Of a stretch of 64,000 bases of DNA, positions 43,291 through 52,964 are shown one piece after another. A program made the translations under genes and the position numbers. Numbering within the stretch: position 1 is the first letter of the stretch; every line of letters starts with the position of its first letter. Source of the DNA: Clostridium_AD sp937920395 (lineage in GTDB: Bacteria; Bacillota; Clostridia; Clostridiales; Clostridiaceae); the NCBI GenBank assembly GCA_052274345.1, contig DAVZGP010000010.1, positions 1 through 64,000 of the forward strand, read 5' to 3'. A model generated the notes under the pieces. It did no database searches. It was not told the DNA's origin and saw only the letters and a list, made by a program, of their open reading frames with translations.

Positions 43291-44364
43291 ATGAACAAAA
43301 TTAAAAGTCTTAAACCTATTTTCTTAGCATCAATATTAACCATAGGTGTTTCAACAATTACATCACACAATGTATTTGCAACTACCATGACAACATATAC
43401 TGTAAAAAGTGGTGATTGCTTATCTTTAATAGCATCAAAATATGGACAATCATTAAGTTCTTTAAGAACCGCTAATAATAAATGGAATGACACTATATAT
43501 GTTGGACAAGTTCTCAAGGTTAATAGTTCAACTAGTTCTAAACCTACAACCACACCAACTAAAGCTCCAGCTCAGAATACAGTTAAAACTTATACTGTTA
43601 AAAGTGGTGATTGTTTATCTACAATAGCCAAAAAATGTGGCCTATCATTAAGTGCTTTAAGAACAGCTAATAACAAATGGAATGATACTATATATGTTGG
43701 ACAAGTTCTCAAGCTTAGTAATTCAACTAGTTCTACAGCAACGCCGACTAAAACTCCAACGAAAGCTCCAGCTCAAAATGCACTTAAAACTTATACCGTA
43801 AAGAGTGGAGATTGTTTGTCTACAATAGCCAAAAAATGTGGTCTATCATTAAGTGCTTTAAGAACTGCTAATAACAAATGGAATGATACTATATATGTTG
43901 GACAAACTCTTAAACTTTCGACGACAGCAACAAGTACTACTACGCCACAAACCACGCCCGTCCAGCAATCAAATGCTGTATCGATAAGATATACAGAAAG
44001 CGATTTGAACTTGTTATCTAGATTAATAACTGCAGAAGCTGGAGGAGAATCTTATAATGCTCAACTTGCTGTAGGCGCTGTAGTTGTAAATAGAGTACAG
44101 AATAACTTATTTCCAAATTCAATTTCAGGCGTTATTAATGAACATACAAATAATAATTACCAATTTACTGTAGTAAAAAATGGTGCTATCAATAGACCTG
44201 CTAGTGCAAGTGCTTTAAAAGCTGCATTATCAGCACTTAGTGGAGTTGATCCAACAAAAAATGCTTTATTTTTTTATGATGGTGTTACTCCATCAGGTTT
44301 AACTTCAACGCAACCAGTATCCATAGTTATTGGAAGAATGACTTTTGTATACTTATTAAAATAA
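43291..44364 (+). CDS. Secreted wall hydrolase: three LysM domains plus SleB-type domain
   Basis: A 357-residue exported protein. A signal peptide (1-30) is followed by three LysM domains (about 34-78, 100-144 and 168-212; YTVKSGDCLSTIAKKCGLSLSALRTANNKWNDTIYVGQ), joined by Thr/Pro linkers, and a C-terminal Hydrolase_2 (SleB/CwlJ) domain (about 235-357) with the catalytic-type Glu in LLSRLITAEAGGE. It binds peptidoglycan through LysM and probably cleaves glycan strands, for example in spore cortex or vegetative wall. LysM copies 2 and 3 are nearly identical, so they expanded recently. GGGGGG precedes the ATG. Confidence 0.93.
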   Translation: MNKIKSLKPIFLASILTIGVSTITSHNVFATTMTTYTVKSGDCLSLIASKYGQSLSSLRTANNKWNDTIYVGQVLKVNSSTSSKPTTTPTKAPAQNTVKTYTVKSGDCLSTIAKKCGLSLSALRTANNKWNDTIYVGQVLKLSNSTSSTATPTKTPTKAPAQNALKTYTVKSGDCLSTIAKKCGLSLSALRTANNKWNDTIYVGQTLKLSTTATSTTTPQTTPVQQSNAVSIRYTESDLNLLSRLITAEAGGESYNAQLAVGAVVVNRVQNNLFPNSISGVINEHTNNNYQFTVVKNGAINRPASASALKAALSALSGVDPTKNALFFYDGVTPSGLTSTQPVSIVIGRMTFVYLLK

Positions 44365-44372
44365 TTTATTAA

Positions 44373-44404
44373 CACTTGTAGAAAGTTTGCAAGTGCTTTT
44401 TTTA
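44373..44404 (+). terminator. Terminator after LysM gene
   Basis: CACTTG and CAAGTG (44373-44378, 44390-44395), extended by weaker pairs, are followed by a T-run. Confidence 0.7.
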
Positions 44405-44427
44405 TGCTTTAAAAATGATAAAACTAA

Positions 44428-44470
44428 AAGAATCACTCTCAAATATACTTTTGAGAGTGATTCTTTATTT
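44428..44470 (-). terminator. Terminator after SDR gene
   Basis: AAGAATCACTCTCAA (44428-44442) pairs fully with TTGAGAGTGATTCTT (44451-44465), an uninterrupted 15-bp stem. It can serve both convergent genes. Confidence 0.85.
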
Positions 44471-44471
44471 T

Positions 44472-45251
44472 TTACGTTAATGTATATCCTCCATCAACTA
44501 AAAGGGTTTGGCCTGTTATAAATCCGCCAGCATCTGAGCAAAGCATATTTGCTATTCCTTTGAAGTCTTCTGGGAATCCCCAACGACCTACTGGGCATTT
44601 TGCAGCAACAACTCTATCCATCATTAATTTTTTCATTGGTGGTTTTGTTGTCATGCTAGTGAAGATAGGACCTGGAGCAATAGCATTTACAGTAATTCCA
44701 TAAGGAGCTAGTTCGAGACCAAATGATCTAGTTACACCTCTTATTGCATGTTTAGTAATAACATATGGAGACATTCCAGAACGCATTCCGAGGTATCCTG
44801 CAATAGACGATACGTTCAAAATTCTTCCTCCCTTGCCTTCTTTAATAAAGAATTTTCCAGCTTCTGCGATAAGTGAAACAACTTGATTTAAATTAATTTG
44901 CAAACAACGTTGATATTCCGCTTCACTATAATTATCACCAACAGGATTATGTGATTCAATACCTGCAGCATTTATAAGTATGTCAAATCTATTATATTCT
45001 TTAAGAACTGCTGGTATAATTTTGCTTACTTCATCAGTTTTTGATACATCCGCATGTATTGGGAAAAATTTTTGTCCTGCTGCTTCAACAAGTGCTTTTG
45101 TCTCTTCATATGAGGTACTAGAATATGTTCCGGCAATGTCTACACCACCTTCGGCAAGTCCAACTGCTATTGCTTGCCCTATTCCAGATGCTGAACCAGT
45201 AACTATCGCTATTTTTCCTTTGATATTTGATAAATCGTTTACACTTTTCAT
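44472..45251 (-). CDS. Short-chain dehydrogenase/reductase (SDR)
   Basis: A 259-residue classical SDR with cofactor motif TGSASGIGQAIA (about 18-29), NAAG near 92, the catalytic Ser in NVSSIAG and Tyr-x-x-x-Lys as YVITK (about 162-166), and the closing DGGYTLT. It probably oxidises or reduces a hydroxyl/keto group with NAD(P). It is transcribed away from the PucR regulator across a 136-base divergent region holding a 13-bp dyad, and so likely belongs to the same catabolic cluster. GAGGGGAG lies before the ATG. Confidence 0.92.
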   Translation of the reverse strand: MKSVNDLSNIKGKIAIVTGSASGIGQAIAVGLAEGGVDIAGTYSSTSYEETKALVEAAGQKFFPIHADVSKTDEVSKIIPAVLKEYNRFDILINAAGIESHNPVGDNYSEAEYQRCLQINLNQVVSLIAEAGKFFIKEGKGGRILNVSSIAGYLGMRSGMSPYVITKHAIRGVTRSFGLELAPYGITVNAIAPGPIFTSMTTKPPMKKLMMDRVVAAKCPVGRWGFPEDFKGIANMLCSDAGGFITGQTLLVDGGYTLT

Positions 45252-45352
45252 AATTTTTCTCCCCTCACTTTTAAGTTTTTACTATAATATAGTTATATCA
45301 CACTCAAAAATCTGTTACTATATATATAAATCCAAATTGTGGTACCTTACTT

Positions 45353-45365
45353 GTGCGAAATGCAC
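45353..45365. promoter_or_regulatory. Dyad GTGCGAAATGCAC between SDR and pucR-like gene
   Basis: GTGC-N5-GCAC lies 22 bases before the regulator's start. A closely similar site, GTGCATAATGCAC, lies before the flavin reductase gene. Candidate binding site for the PucR-type regulator encoded between them. Confidence 0.6.
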
Positions 45366-45387
45366 TATATTTTAATGGAGGTGTATT

Positions 45388-46959
45388 ATGAATATTACTT
45401 TTAATCACTTATGTGAATACTTTACGTCCAAAACTAAAAACGTTTACTTTAACAGTGCACAAGGTGATCCATTTATCGATGTTGATTTAGTTACAGGGAA
45501 AGAAATAATGTATTTAGAAAACTATATTTATATTGGTTATACTTCTACTTTCAAAGGATCTATGGATAAAATAAGTAATGCCTGTTTTATTTTACTGAAT
45601 GATGATAGTACAATACTCGGAAAATATATTAACAATAACTTAAGAATAATCGAACTTAATGAAAATGAGGATATATTAGAGATTTATAATGAGGTAAGGG
45701 CTTTCTTTAGGCGTGATGTAATTTACAATAAATTCAAAGTGTCACTATTAGAATCTTTGCTCGCAGGAGATGACCTTAATAAAATAATTGCCACCGCTTC
45801 AAAATTAATTGGCAATCCCTTAATTGTTATTGATCTAAGTTTCAAAGTACTTGCTAGTTCTGCTCTAGAGAATATTACTGATTTGTTATGGATGGACAAT
45901 GTTAAAAAAGGATATTGCTCTTATGAATTTATTGCCGAACTTAAGAAATTAGACGCATTGATAAAAGGAAGAAAAACAGAGAGGCCCTTTGAAGTAACCT
46001 GCCCAGTAAGCCCTACAAAAAAAGTTGTATTCAAAATAGTTGTAAAAGGTAAAACCGTAGGTAATATTCTGCTCCTAGAATGCGCAAAACCTATAAGCCT
46101 TGATGACTACGATTTGTTAATGTTAATAAGTGAAATTATTTCAAAGAAACTAGAAAAAGAACAATTTTATAACAATACCAAAAATGTTCTAAGTGAAGAA
46201 ATATTATATGATTTATTAGAAAACAACATAAAAAACAAAACTATAATTAAAGAAAGATTAGATAATTTTTCTTTGGTATTTAGTCCTCATATTTTTGTTT
46301 TAGTAATTGACATTTCAAGTTATGAACTTAAACAATCTGTATATTCTAGATATCTCAATCCAAATTTATTGAATCTTTTTCCAAAGAGTAGTTCAATTTA
46401 TTATAATGGAGATATCGTAATAATAAACGATACAGACCAGTTTGTCCGAAGTCAAAATAGAACTGAGAAAATTAAAAGCTTTTTATCGGAAAATAATTTA
46501 AGAATGGGAATTAGTAGCGAGTTCTCTTCAATAGAAGATTGCAATATATACTATAAGCAAGCAATCGCAGCCCTAGAAGTTGGAAACATTCTAGGAGAGG
46601 AAAAATATATTTATAGACATGAGGATATTCAGCCTTATAATTTTATTTATATGGCAAAAGACCGAATACTAAAAGAGGATTTTTATAACACTTCCATATA
46701 TATATTAAAAAAGTATGACGCCAAAAACAGTTCCGAATTATATAAAACTTTATATATATATCTAAAAAATAATCACAGTATGACAAAAGCAGCAGACGAG
46801 ATGTTTATACATCGAAATACCCTTAGGTATCGATTAGAAAAAATTTCAGACTTAATAGGAATAAATTTAGATGAGAATGACAATAGTTTTAAACTATATT
46901 ACGCTTATAAATTAATTGGTTTTTATAAAAAACTAATGAGTGCACAAAGAAATATATAA
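45388..46959 (+). CDS. PucR-type transcriptional regulator
   Basis: A 523-residue regulator with an N-terminal ligand-sensing region (about 1-110), a GAF-like middle (about 130-260), a degenerate GGDEF-like domain (about 290-400) and a C-terminal PucR HTH_30 domain (about 455-515; NNHSMTKAADEMFIHRNTLRYRLEKISDLIGI). This is the architecture of PucR/CdaR activators of purine, sugar acid and aromatic catabolism. It lies between the SDR gene and the reductase/decarboxylase pair and probably regulates both. TGGAGGTG lies 6 bases before the ATG. Confidence 0.9.
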   Translation: MNITFNHLCEYFTSKTKNVYFNSAQGDPFIDVDLVTGKEIMYLENYIYIGYTSTFKGSMDKISNACFILLNDDSTILGKYINNNLRIIELNENEDILEIYNEVRAFFRRDVIYNKFKVSLLESLLAGDDLNKIIATASKLIGNPLIVIDLSFKVLASSALENITDLLWMDNVKKGYCSYEFIAELKKLDALIKGRKTERPFEVTCPVSPTKKVVFKIVVKGKTVGNILLLECAKPISLDDYDLLMLISEIISKKLEKEQFYNNTKNVLSEEILYDLLENNIKNKTIIKERLDNFSLVFSPHIFVLVIDISSYELKQSVYSRYLNPNLLNLFPKSSSIYYNGDIVIINDTDQFVRSQNRTEKIKSFLSENNLRMGISSEFSSIEDCNIYYKQAIAALEVGNILGEEKYIYRHEDIQPYNFIYMAKDRILKEDFYNTSIYILKKYDAKNSSELYKTLYIYLKNNHSMTKAADEMFIHRNTLRYRLEKISDLIGINLDENDNSFKLYYAYKLIGFYKKLMSAQRNI

Positions 46960-46973
46960 CTTTTTATGTATAA

Positions 46974-46986
46974 GTGCATAATGCAC
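46974..46986. promoter_or_regulatory. Dyad GTGCATAATGCAC before flavin reductase gene
   Basis: A perfect 6-1-6 palindrome in the 140-base gap before the reductase gene, matching the site at 45353 in 11 of 13 positions. Probable operator of the cluster regulator. Confidence 0.65.
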
Positions 46987-47099
46987 AATGATAATAAGTG
47001 TTTTTGGATTTTAATCCATAGCATGACATTTTATGAAATGTTATACTTCAGTTAATCTAAAGAATATAACAAATACTACATAAGGAGGTATATTTTATA

Positions 47100-49037
47100 A
47101 TGAAATATGAAAAGCTTTTCAAAAAAGGTCATATAGGTAACTTAGAAATAAAAAATAGAATAGTAATGCCAGCAATGGGGACAAATTTAGCTTCCTACAA
47201 TGGTGAAGCATCTAATGAGCTCATCCGTTATTATGAGGAAAGAGCAAAAGGTGGATGTGGATTAATAATTACTGAAATAACTAGAGTAGATGATGAAACA
47301 GGGGTAGGAATGCCCAATCAATTAAGTGTAATGAATTTAAAACAAATCCCAAGACTTCAAACTTTGGCTCGCACAGTGCACAAATACAACACAAAAATAT
47401 TTGTCCAATTACAACATCCAGGAAGACAAAATCACGCTATGATGATAGATGGTCGTCAAATAGCTGGGCCAAGTCCTATAATGTCATCAGCTATTGGTGA
47501 AATGCCTAGAGAAATGACAATAGAAGAAATCGGCGGTCTAGTTGTGAAATTTGTAAAAGGCGCTGTTTTCGCACAAATGGCTGGTATAGATGGAGTTGAA
47601 ATTCATGGTGCTCATGGATATCTTGTAGCACAATTTATGAGCCCTCAATCAAATCATAGAGAAGATAAATATGGTGGAACTTTTGAAAAGAGAATGAGAT
47701 TTATAACAGAAATAATAATGGGCATACGTGCAAAATGTGGTGAGCTCTTCCCTATCTCGGTTAGAATTGATGGAAATGAATTTACTAAAGATGGTATAAC
47801 ACTCGATGAAGCAATTCAGGAAGCAGTTTACCTTGAAAACTTAGGTGTAAATGCTATTAATGTAAGTGCAGGAACATATGAATCCGTTACTACAATAATA
47901 GAACCAATCTCATATCCTCAAGGATGGAAAAGGAATTTAGCCAAAGCTATAAAAGCAGCAGTTAGTATCCCAGTAATTGCTTGCGATGTAATTAGAAAAC
48001 CTGATATGGCTGAAACTATATTAAAAGAAGATAATTTAGATTTTGTTGCAGTAGGTAGAGCGCAATTAGCAGATCCAGAATGGGGTAATAAATCAAAAGA
48101 AGGTCGCGAGGAAGATATAACCCCTTGCATATCATGTTTGAACTGTATAGAAAGCATTATGAAATGTGGGAATATAGAATGTGCTGTTAATCCAAGAGTT
48201 GGACGAGAACTTGAATATTTAGATTTTCCAAAAACCGGCGACGATAGAAAAGTAGTAATTGTTGGAGGTGGCCCAGCTGGAATGGAAGCAGCTAGAGTTT
48301 TAGCACTTAGAAAATTTGTACCTATAATATTTGAAGAAAAAGACTGTTTAGGTGGCAATGTCTACCTAGCTACTAAACCTCCACTAAAGGAAAAATTAGA
48401 TTGGTTCCTAGAATATCAAAAATTAGCTATTAAGAAATTAAACGTAATGGTTAGATTAAATGAAAAAGCTACTTTAGAAAAGATCAATGAAATTAATCCC
48501 TATGCAGTATTTATTAGTTCAGGATCAAACCCTATAGTCCCTCCTATTCCAGGAATAGACAAGAGTTTTGTATATACCTCAACTGATGTTTTAGAAAACA
48601 AAGTAGTCTTAGAGAATAAAAATATAGTGATTGCCGGTTCTGGAATGACAGGACTTGAAATAGCAGAATTATTAACTTCAAAAGGAAATAAAGTAACAGT
48701 AATCGAAATGGCAGATAAAATTGGACCTTCAGGGTATTTGCCTAATGTAATTGATATAAGTATGAGACTTGCCAAAGCTGGAGTAGTAATGCTTCCTTGT
48801 AGCAAACTTACAAATATTAAAGATGGTGAAATAGATATTGAAAACACTAAAGATAAAAAAGTTACTACTATAAAAACCGATGTTGTAGTTTTATCTTTAG
48901 GGGTTAAATCAAATAAGGAAATAGTAACTCAGGTTGAAGAGCATTATGATATTGTTGAATTATTAGGAGATGTTCTAAAACCAGGTAGAGTTGTTGATGC
49001 AGTGCTTAATGGATTTGAAAAAGCATACATGCTTTAG
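47100..49037 (+). CDS. Fe-S flavin NADH oxidoreductase of the 2-enoate/2,4-dienoyl-CoA reductase family
   Basis: A 645-residue enzyme with the Old Yellow Enzyme-type FMN barrel (about 1-330; GHIGNLEIKNRIVMPAMGTN, VEIHGAHGYLVAQFMSP), a 4Fe-4S site (CISCLNCIESIMKC then C, about 340-362), and FAD and NADH Rossmann domains (VVIVGGGPAGMEAARVLA near 385, IVIAGSGMTGLEIAELL near 510). It reduces the C=C bond of an alpha,beta-unsaturated acid, thioester or ketone with NADH. It is followed closely by an acetoacetate-decarboxylase-type gene, with the SDR and PucR gene upstream. The substrate of the cluster is unknown; bile acid-type BaiCD enzymes share this architecture. AAGGAGG precedes the ATG. Confidence 0.92.
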   Translation: MKYEKLFKKGHIGNLEIKNRIVMPAMGTNLASYNGEASNELIRYYEERAKGGCGLIITEITRVDDETGVGMPNQLSVMNLKQIPRLQTLARTVHKYNTKIFVQLQHPGRQNHAMMIDGRQIAGPSPIMSSAIGEMPREMTIEEIGGLVVKFVKGAVFAQMAGIDGVEIHGAHGYLVAQFMSPQSNHREDKYGGTFEKRMRFITEIIMGIRAKCGELFPISVRIDGNEFTKDGITLDEAIQEAVYLENLGVNAINVSAGTYESVTTIIEPISYPQGWKRNLAKAIKAAVSIPVIACDVIRKPDMAETILKEDNLDFVAVGRAQLADPEWGNKSKEGREEDITPCISCLNCIESIMKCGNIECAVNPRVGRELEYLDFPKTGDDRKVVIVGGGPAGMEAARVLALRKFVPIIFEEKDCLGGNVYLATKPPLKEKLDWFLEYQKLAIKKLNVMVRLNEKATLEKINEINPYAVFISSGSNPIVPPIPGIDKSFVYTSTDVLENKVVLENKNIVIAGSGMTGLEIAELLTSKGNKVTVIEMADKIGPSGYLPNVIDISMRLAKAGVVMLPCSKLTNIKDGEIDIENTKDKKVTTIKTDVVVLSLGVKSNKEIVTQVEEHYDIVELLGDVLKPGRVVDAVLNGFEKAYML

Positions 49038-49074
49038 TAAGATATAATACATTTAAATTTAGGAGGGGTATATT

Positions 49075-49869
49075 ATGCATAGTTTTACAAAAACAATGGA
49101 ACAATTAAAATCATTACAAGGCAGCAAAACAGTATTTTATGGTGCTGAGACATTAAATACAGTTTGGGAAACCAAACCAGAAGTTATAGCAAAATTACTT
49201 CCAGCTCCATTAAAACCAGTATTAGGCAAACCATTAGTTTCAACCTTCGTAGCCAATTATCCTAAAACAAGCTTTGCTCCAGGTTACAAAGAAGCTGGTT
49301 TGTTTATCCTTGCACAGTGTGATGGAGTAGTAGGTAGATACTGTTTATCCATGCCAATAACTGACGGAATGGCAATGTCCATGGGAAGAGAAGTATGTGG
49401 ACTTCCAAAGAAAATGGCAAATATAGATTTTGAAGTGAAAGATGGTAAAGCAATAGGTAAAATTAGTCGTAATGGAATAGAATTTTTTACAGTTAATGCT
49501 GATATATCAGGCAATTTAAATAAAGACGGTAAAGTAGAAGAATTTAATGAAGGCGTAAGTGAATATATGTATAACATACTCTATGCTAAAGCAGCTGATG
49601 GATGTGGTTTCTTATTAAGTCCTACTTTGATAAAACAAAAATTAGCAATAGATGATGTAAAAGAGGATAAATTAGCAACCGCAACTGTAGTACTTACTGA
49701 TTCTCCACATGATCCATGGGCAGAGCTAGAAGTAGTAAGAATGATAGGTTCTCAGTATACAGTTAGTACAAACACATTAGAACCTGGAGAAATGTTATAC
49801 TTTAACAAAATTGATCCAATGGGATTTGTTCCATACTCCTTTACAAAATGGGATTGGTGGGGTAAATAA
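49075..49869 (+). CDS. Acetoacetate decarboxylase family protein
   Basis: A 264-residue member of the ADC family. The catalytic Lys pair is kept in GREVCGLPKKMANIDFEV (about 113-115 in ADC numbering), and the N-terminal TVFYGAETLNTVWETKPEVIAKLLP and GLFILAQCDGVVGRYCLSMP match the family. True ADC is about 245 residues and normally sits with CoA transferases, which are absent here, so another beta-keto acid may be the substrate. It follows the reductase gene by 37 bases with AGGAGGGG before the ATG. Confidence 0.88.
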   Translation: MHSFTKTMEQLKSLQGSKTVFYGAETLNTVWETKPEVIAKLLPAPLKPVLGKPLVSTFVANYPKTSFAPGYKEAGLFILAQCDGVVGRYCLSMPITDGMAMSMGREVCGLPKKMANIDFEVKDGKAIGKISRNGIEFFTVNADISGNLNKDGKVEEFNEGVSEYMYNILYAKAADGCGFLLSPTLIKQKLAIDDVKEDKLATATVVLTDSPHDPWAELEVVRMIGSQYTVSTNTLEPGEMLYFNKIDPMGFVPYSFTKWDWWGK

Positions 49870-49888
49870 TTCAAGTAAACGTTTTTAA

Positions 49889-49922
49889 AGGTACCTATTG
49901 CCCTTGGGCTATAGGTACCTTT
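49889..49922. terminator. Terminator after ADC-family gene
   Basis: AAAGGTACCTAT and ATAGGTACCTTT (49889-49900, 49911-49922) form a 12-bp stem; it lies between convergent genes. Confidence 0.75.
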
Positions 49923-49925
49923 CAT

Positions 49926-51398
49926 TTATGCTTTAACCGCTCTAAGTTCACCAATGAATTTTTCTAAATCTTTAAAGCTTGTTACGATATTTCCCATCCG
50001 TACATTTTGTTCATTCATTCCGCCCAAGATTTCTTCAACAGAAGCTGCTGTTTCTTGCGCAGTAGCCGCTAAATTTGTAATATTGCCTAATACCCCAGAA
50101 GAAGATTGTTCTATTTTTAAAGTCATAGTATCTACCTCTGATGCCTTAGCTAACATTTCCTTAGAATTTAAGTTTATGCTTTCAAACGCTTTAATAACCT
50201 TGTTTACAGATTCATTACTAGTGCCCGCTGAGGTTTGAAGTTCATTAATTTCAGTGGATACTTCTCCTATCTTACTTTTGATGTCCCCTAAAATATTTGA
50301 AATCTCAAGATTAGAACTTTGTGATTGCTCAGCCAATTTTCGAACTTCATCAGCTACTACAGAGAAACCCTTGCCTTGCTCACCAGCTCTTGCTGCCTCT
50401 ATTGCTGCGTTTAATGCTAATAAATTTATCTGTTTACTTATAGCAGTTACATTTACCAATATACTTTCAATATTATCCGCCTTAAAATTTAGATCCTTAG
50501 TAATTAAAACTGCCCCTTCTACACTTGTTGATACTTTCTCCATTTCCTTTGACAAGAAAGTAATGTTATTGCCACACTCCTTAGCTTTAGATAAAGTATT
50601 TTCTGATAGAGAGCGCATAGCACTTGATCTTGCTGCTACACTTTTTATATACTCAGTCTCTGTATCTATTTCATTATTCACTCCACCTATTAATCCAGTT
50701 TGAGCTTCAACATTTAAACTTATTTCCTTAAAACCAGAAGCTAATTCCTCAGAAATCTTACCTGACGCATTTACATTCCCTTGTAACTCCTCACTAAAAT
50801 TAACAAAATTGCTAATAGAAAGTTGAAGTTTTACTAACACATTATCAACAATTTCTTTTGAAAGTTGTATTTCATTCATTTTCACTTCTACTTGTTTATT
50901 TAATCTTTGCGTTGCACCTATTTGTATAAAAAATAAAATAGATATAACTAAAAATACCACAAGTACAGTACCTAATCCCGATGGGTCATTATACGTACCA
51001 TACATCTTTCCACTTTGTGAAAAAAAGCCATATATCAATGTACCGTCTACTAAAATTGCTGAAAGTATTGTTGTCTTGTAACTCTGATATAAGGATATTG
51101 CAACCATAACTACAAATGCAATTAAAAAACCATCAAGATCATGGAACATAAGCACAAATAAAAAATGAGTAATACATAGTCCTACTGCAGCTATGTACTT
51201 TATCTTATCTTCAATTATTTTTCTCCATACAAGAACACTAAGTAAAATACTTATACCCACTAGTATCGGTGCAATAGTAATTACCCCTTTTTTATCAATC
51301 CCAGCTAATACTGAAAATACAATATAAATAAAAGACATTATCCACATTATTTTTGCCATAAGTAAGTTTCTTTTTCTTAATACTTCCAAATTATTCAA
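49926..51398 (-). CDS. Methyl-accepting chemotaxis protein
   Basis: A 490-residue chemoreceptor. The N-terminal 165 residues form about six membrane helices with no large periplasmic-type sensor domain, so the stimulus is probably membrane- or cytoplasm-borne. The MCP signalling domain (about 215-480) contains the hairpin tip INLLALNAAIEAARAGEQGKGFSVVADEVRKLAEQS. It starts with TTG after GGGGGAG. No chemotaxis kinase genes are nearby. Confidence 0.92.
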   Translation of the reverse strand: MNNLEVLRKRNLLMAKIMWIMSFIYIVFSVLAGIDKKGVITIAPILVGISILLSVLVWRKIIEDKIKYIAAVGLCITHFLFVLMFHDLDGFLIAFVVMVAISLYQSYKTTILSAILVDGTLIYGFFSQSGKMYGTYNDPSGLGTVLVVFLVISILFFIQIGATQRLNKQVEVKMNEIQLSKEIVDNVLVKLQLSISNFVNFSEELQGNVNASGKISEELASGFKEISLNVEAQTGLIGGVNNEIDTETEYIKSVAARSSAMRSLSENTLSKAKECGNNITFLSKEMEKVSTSVEGAVLITKDLNFKADNIESILVNVTAISKQINLLALNAAIEAARAGEQGKGFSVVADEVRKLAEQSQSSNLEISNILGDIKSKIGEVSTEINELQTSAGTSNESVNKVIKAFESINLNSKEMLAKASEVDTMTLKIEQSSSGVLGNITNLAATAQETAASVEEILGGMNEQNVRMGNIVTSFKDLEKFIGELRAVKA

Positions 51399-51499
51399 AT
51401 CAATTCTCCCCCTATATAATATAAGTATTATATATAATATATAATATAAATGTTATATTCTTCATAAAAAGATAATTTCCTTTATATTATTGATTTATT

Positions 51500-52924
51500 T
51501 TACATCTCTTCTTCCTCATTACTTGGAACAAATTGTTTCCTTTCTATAGTTCCCCATGAATGACGCAATTTCCTAAATTTAAAAATACCTTCAATACGGT
51601 AAAGTATAGTAAGTTGTCTATAGCCTAAATTCTCAATTACTGCAAATAACATAAGATGCATTGTATCCTTAAGTGATGAATATTTACAAAACGATACCTG
51701 CTCAAGTAATATACTGCCCATTGATAATGTACAACCAAGTAGAAATGCAATAATAAGATAAATTATAAACATATCAAAATGTAGTAAGCCAAACAGATAA
51801 GCTAGAGGTATAAATATATAACCTAGAAACTCAATAATTGGACCTAATAATTCAAATATCCAATAATATGGTAATGATATCATACCGATGGTTCCGTATT
51901 TAGGGTTAAATATCATAGATTTATAACTTAATAATGTATCAAATAAACCGATTTGCCATCTTCTACGCTGAGTTCTTAAATCCTTAAAGGATTCAGGCGC
52001 TTGAGTCCAACATATTGGTTCTGCCAAAAATTCAATATTATACTTCTTCTTTTGGTCTTTCATTGTTTTATGAAGTCTTACAATTATCTCCATATCCTCA
52101 CCAATTATATTAACCTTGTACCCCCCACAATTAATAACAGCTTTTTTATTAAAAGCTCCAAATGCACCAGAAATAATCAAGATAGAGTGTAATTTACTAA
52201 GGCTTGCACGTCCAGTAAGGAAAGCACGAAGATATTCAACAATCTGAAATATTGCAATTTTGCTTTTAGGGATATTCATTCTGATAAGTTCCCCGTTTTT
52301 AATTATAGACCCATTTGCAATCCTTACAATTCCACCTACTGCTATTGTTTCCGGTTTTTCAACAAATGACATTGTAAGCTTAATAAGAGAATCTTTTTCT
52401 AGTATAGAGTCCGCATCTATAGATGCAAAAATAGGATATTTTGATATATTTATGCCGGCATTAAGTGCATCCGCTTTTCCTCCATTTAATTTATCTACAA
52501 GTATTAAGTTTTCATAGTTTGTATTACGGTAAATTCCTAAAACTTCCTTAGTCTTCAAACTGTTTTTTACAGGTTGATTTACCTTCTTAAGATTAAATTC
52601 TTTTATTATTTTCTCTTTTGTATCATCCTTTGAACCATCATTTACAATAATAATTTCGTATTCCAAATAGTTTAACGAAAGTAAAGATTTAATATTATCA
52701 ACAATAGTTTTTTCTTCATTATAAGCAGGTACAATTATAGATATTGGAATCATGTTTTTTGATTCACTATATCTTTTGTAATCAGAAGCTTTCATCTTTT
52801 TCATATAACCTAATATATCTAAAAATGAAATACCCATTTGCACATTATAAAAAATATTTATTGCGATTGTATATATAATGCAAAACACACTAAAAGATAT
52901 AATAAACATTCTAAGTATATACAT
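51500..52924 (-). CDS. Glycosyltransferase family 2, processive membrane type
   Basis: A 474-residue protein with an N-terminal helix, a GT2 catalytic domain (about 52-330) and three or four C-terminal helices. Motifs include ISIIVPAYNEEKTIVDNI, VNDGSKDDT, DADS (donor-metal DxD) and the QRRRW acceptor motif (RTQRRRWQIGLF), which marks processive, synthase-like enzymes such as those making poly-GlcNAc or hyaluronan. It lies in order with a HEAT-repeat protein and two glycosidase-like proteins, probably a polysaccharide synthesis and processing locus. AGGAAGGTGGG precedes the ATG. Confidence 0.92.
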   Translation of the reverse strand: MYILRMFIISFSVFCIIYTIAINIFYNVQMGISFLDILGYMKKMKASDYKRYSESKNMIPISIIVPAYNEEKTIVDNIKSLLSLNYLEYEIIIVNDGSKDDTKEKIIKEFNLKKVNQPVKNSLKTKEVLGIYRNTNYENLILVDKLNGGKADALNAGINISKYPIFASIDADSILEKDSLIKLTMSFVEKPETIAVGGIVRIANGSIIKNGELIRMNIPKSKIAIFQIVEYLRAFLTGRASLSKLHSILIISGAFGAFNKKAVINCGGYKVNIIGEDMEIIVRLHKTMKDQKKKYNIEFLAEPICWTQAPESFKDLRTQRRRWQIGLFDTLLSYKSMIFNPKYGTIGMISLPYYWIFELLGPIIEFLGYIFIPLAYLFGLLHFDMFIIYLIIAFLLGCTLSMGSILLEQVSFCKYSSLKDTMHLMLFAVIENLGYRQLTILYRIEGIFKFRKLRHSWGTIERKQFVPSNEEEEM

Positions 52925-52964
52925 TTATACATCCCACCTTCCTTAGTTTTAGACTAAATTTTGA

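Noticed and set aside
44980..45375. 131-residue plus-strand frame across the SDR start and the divergent promoter
   Set aside because: Antisense to the SDR gene with no ribosome binding site; it would cover the operator-like dyad.
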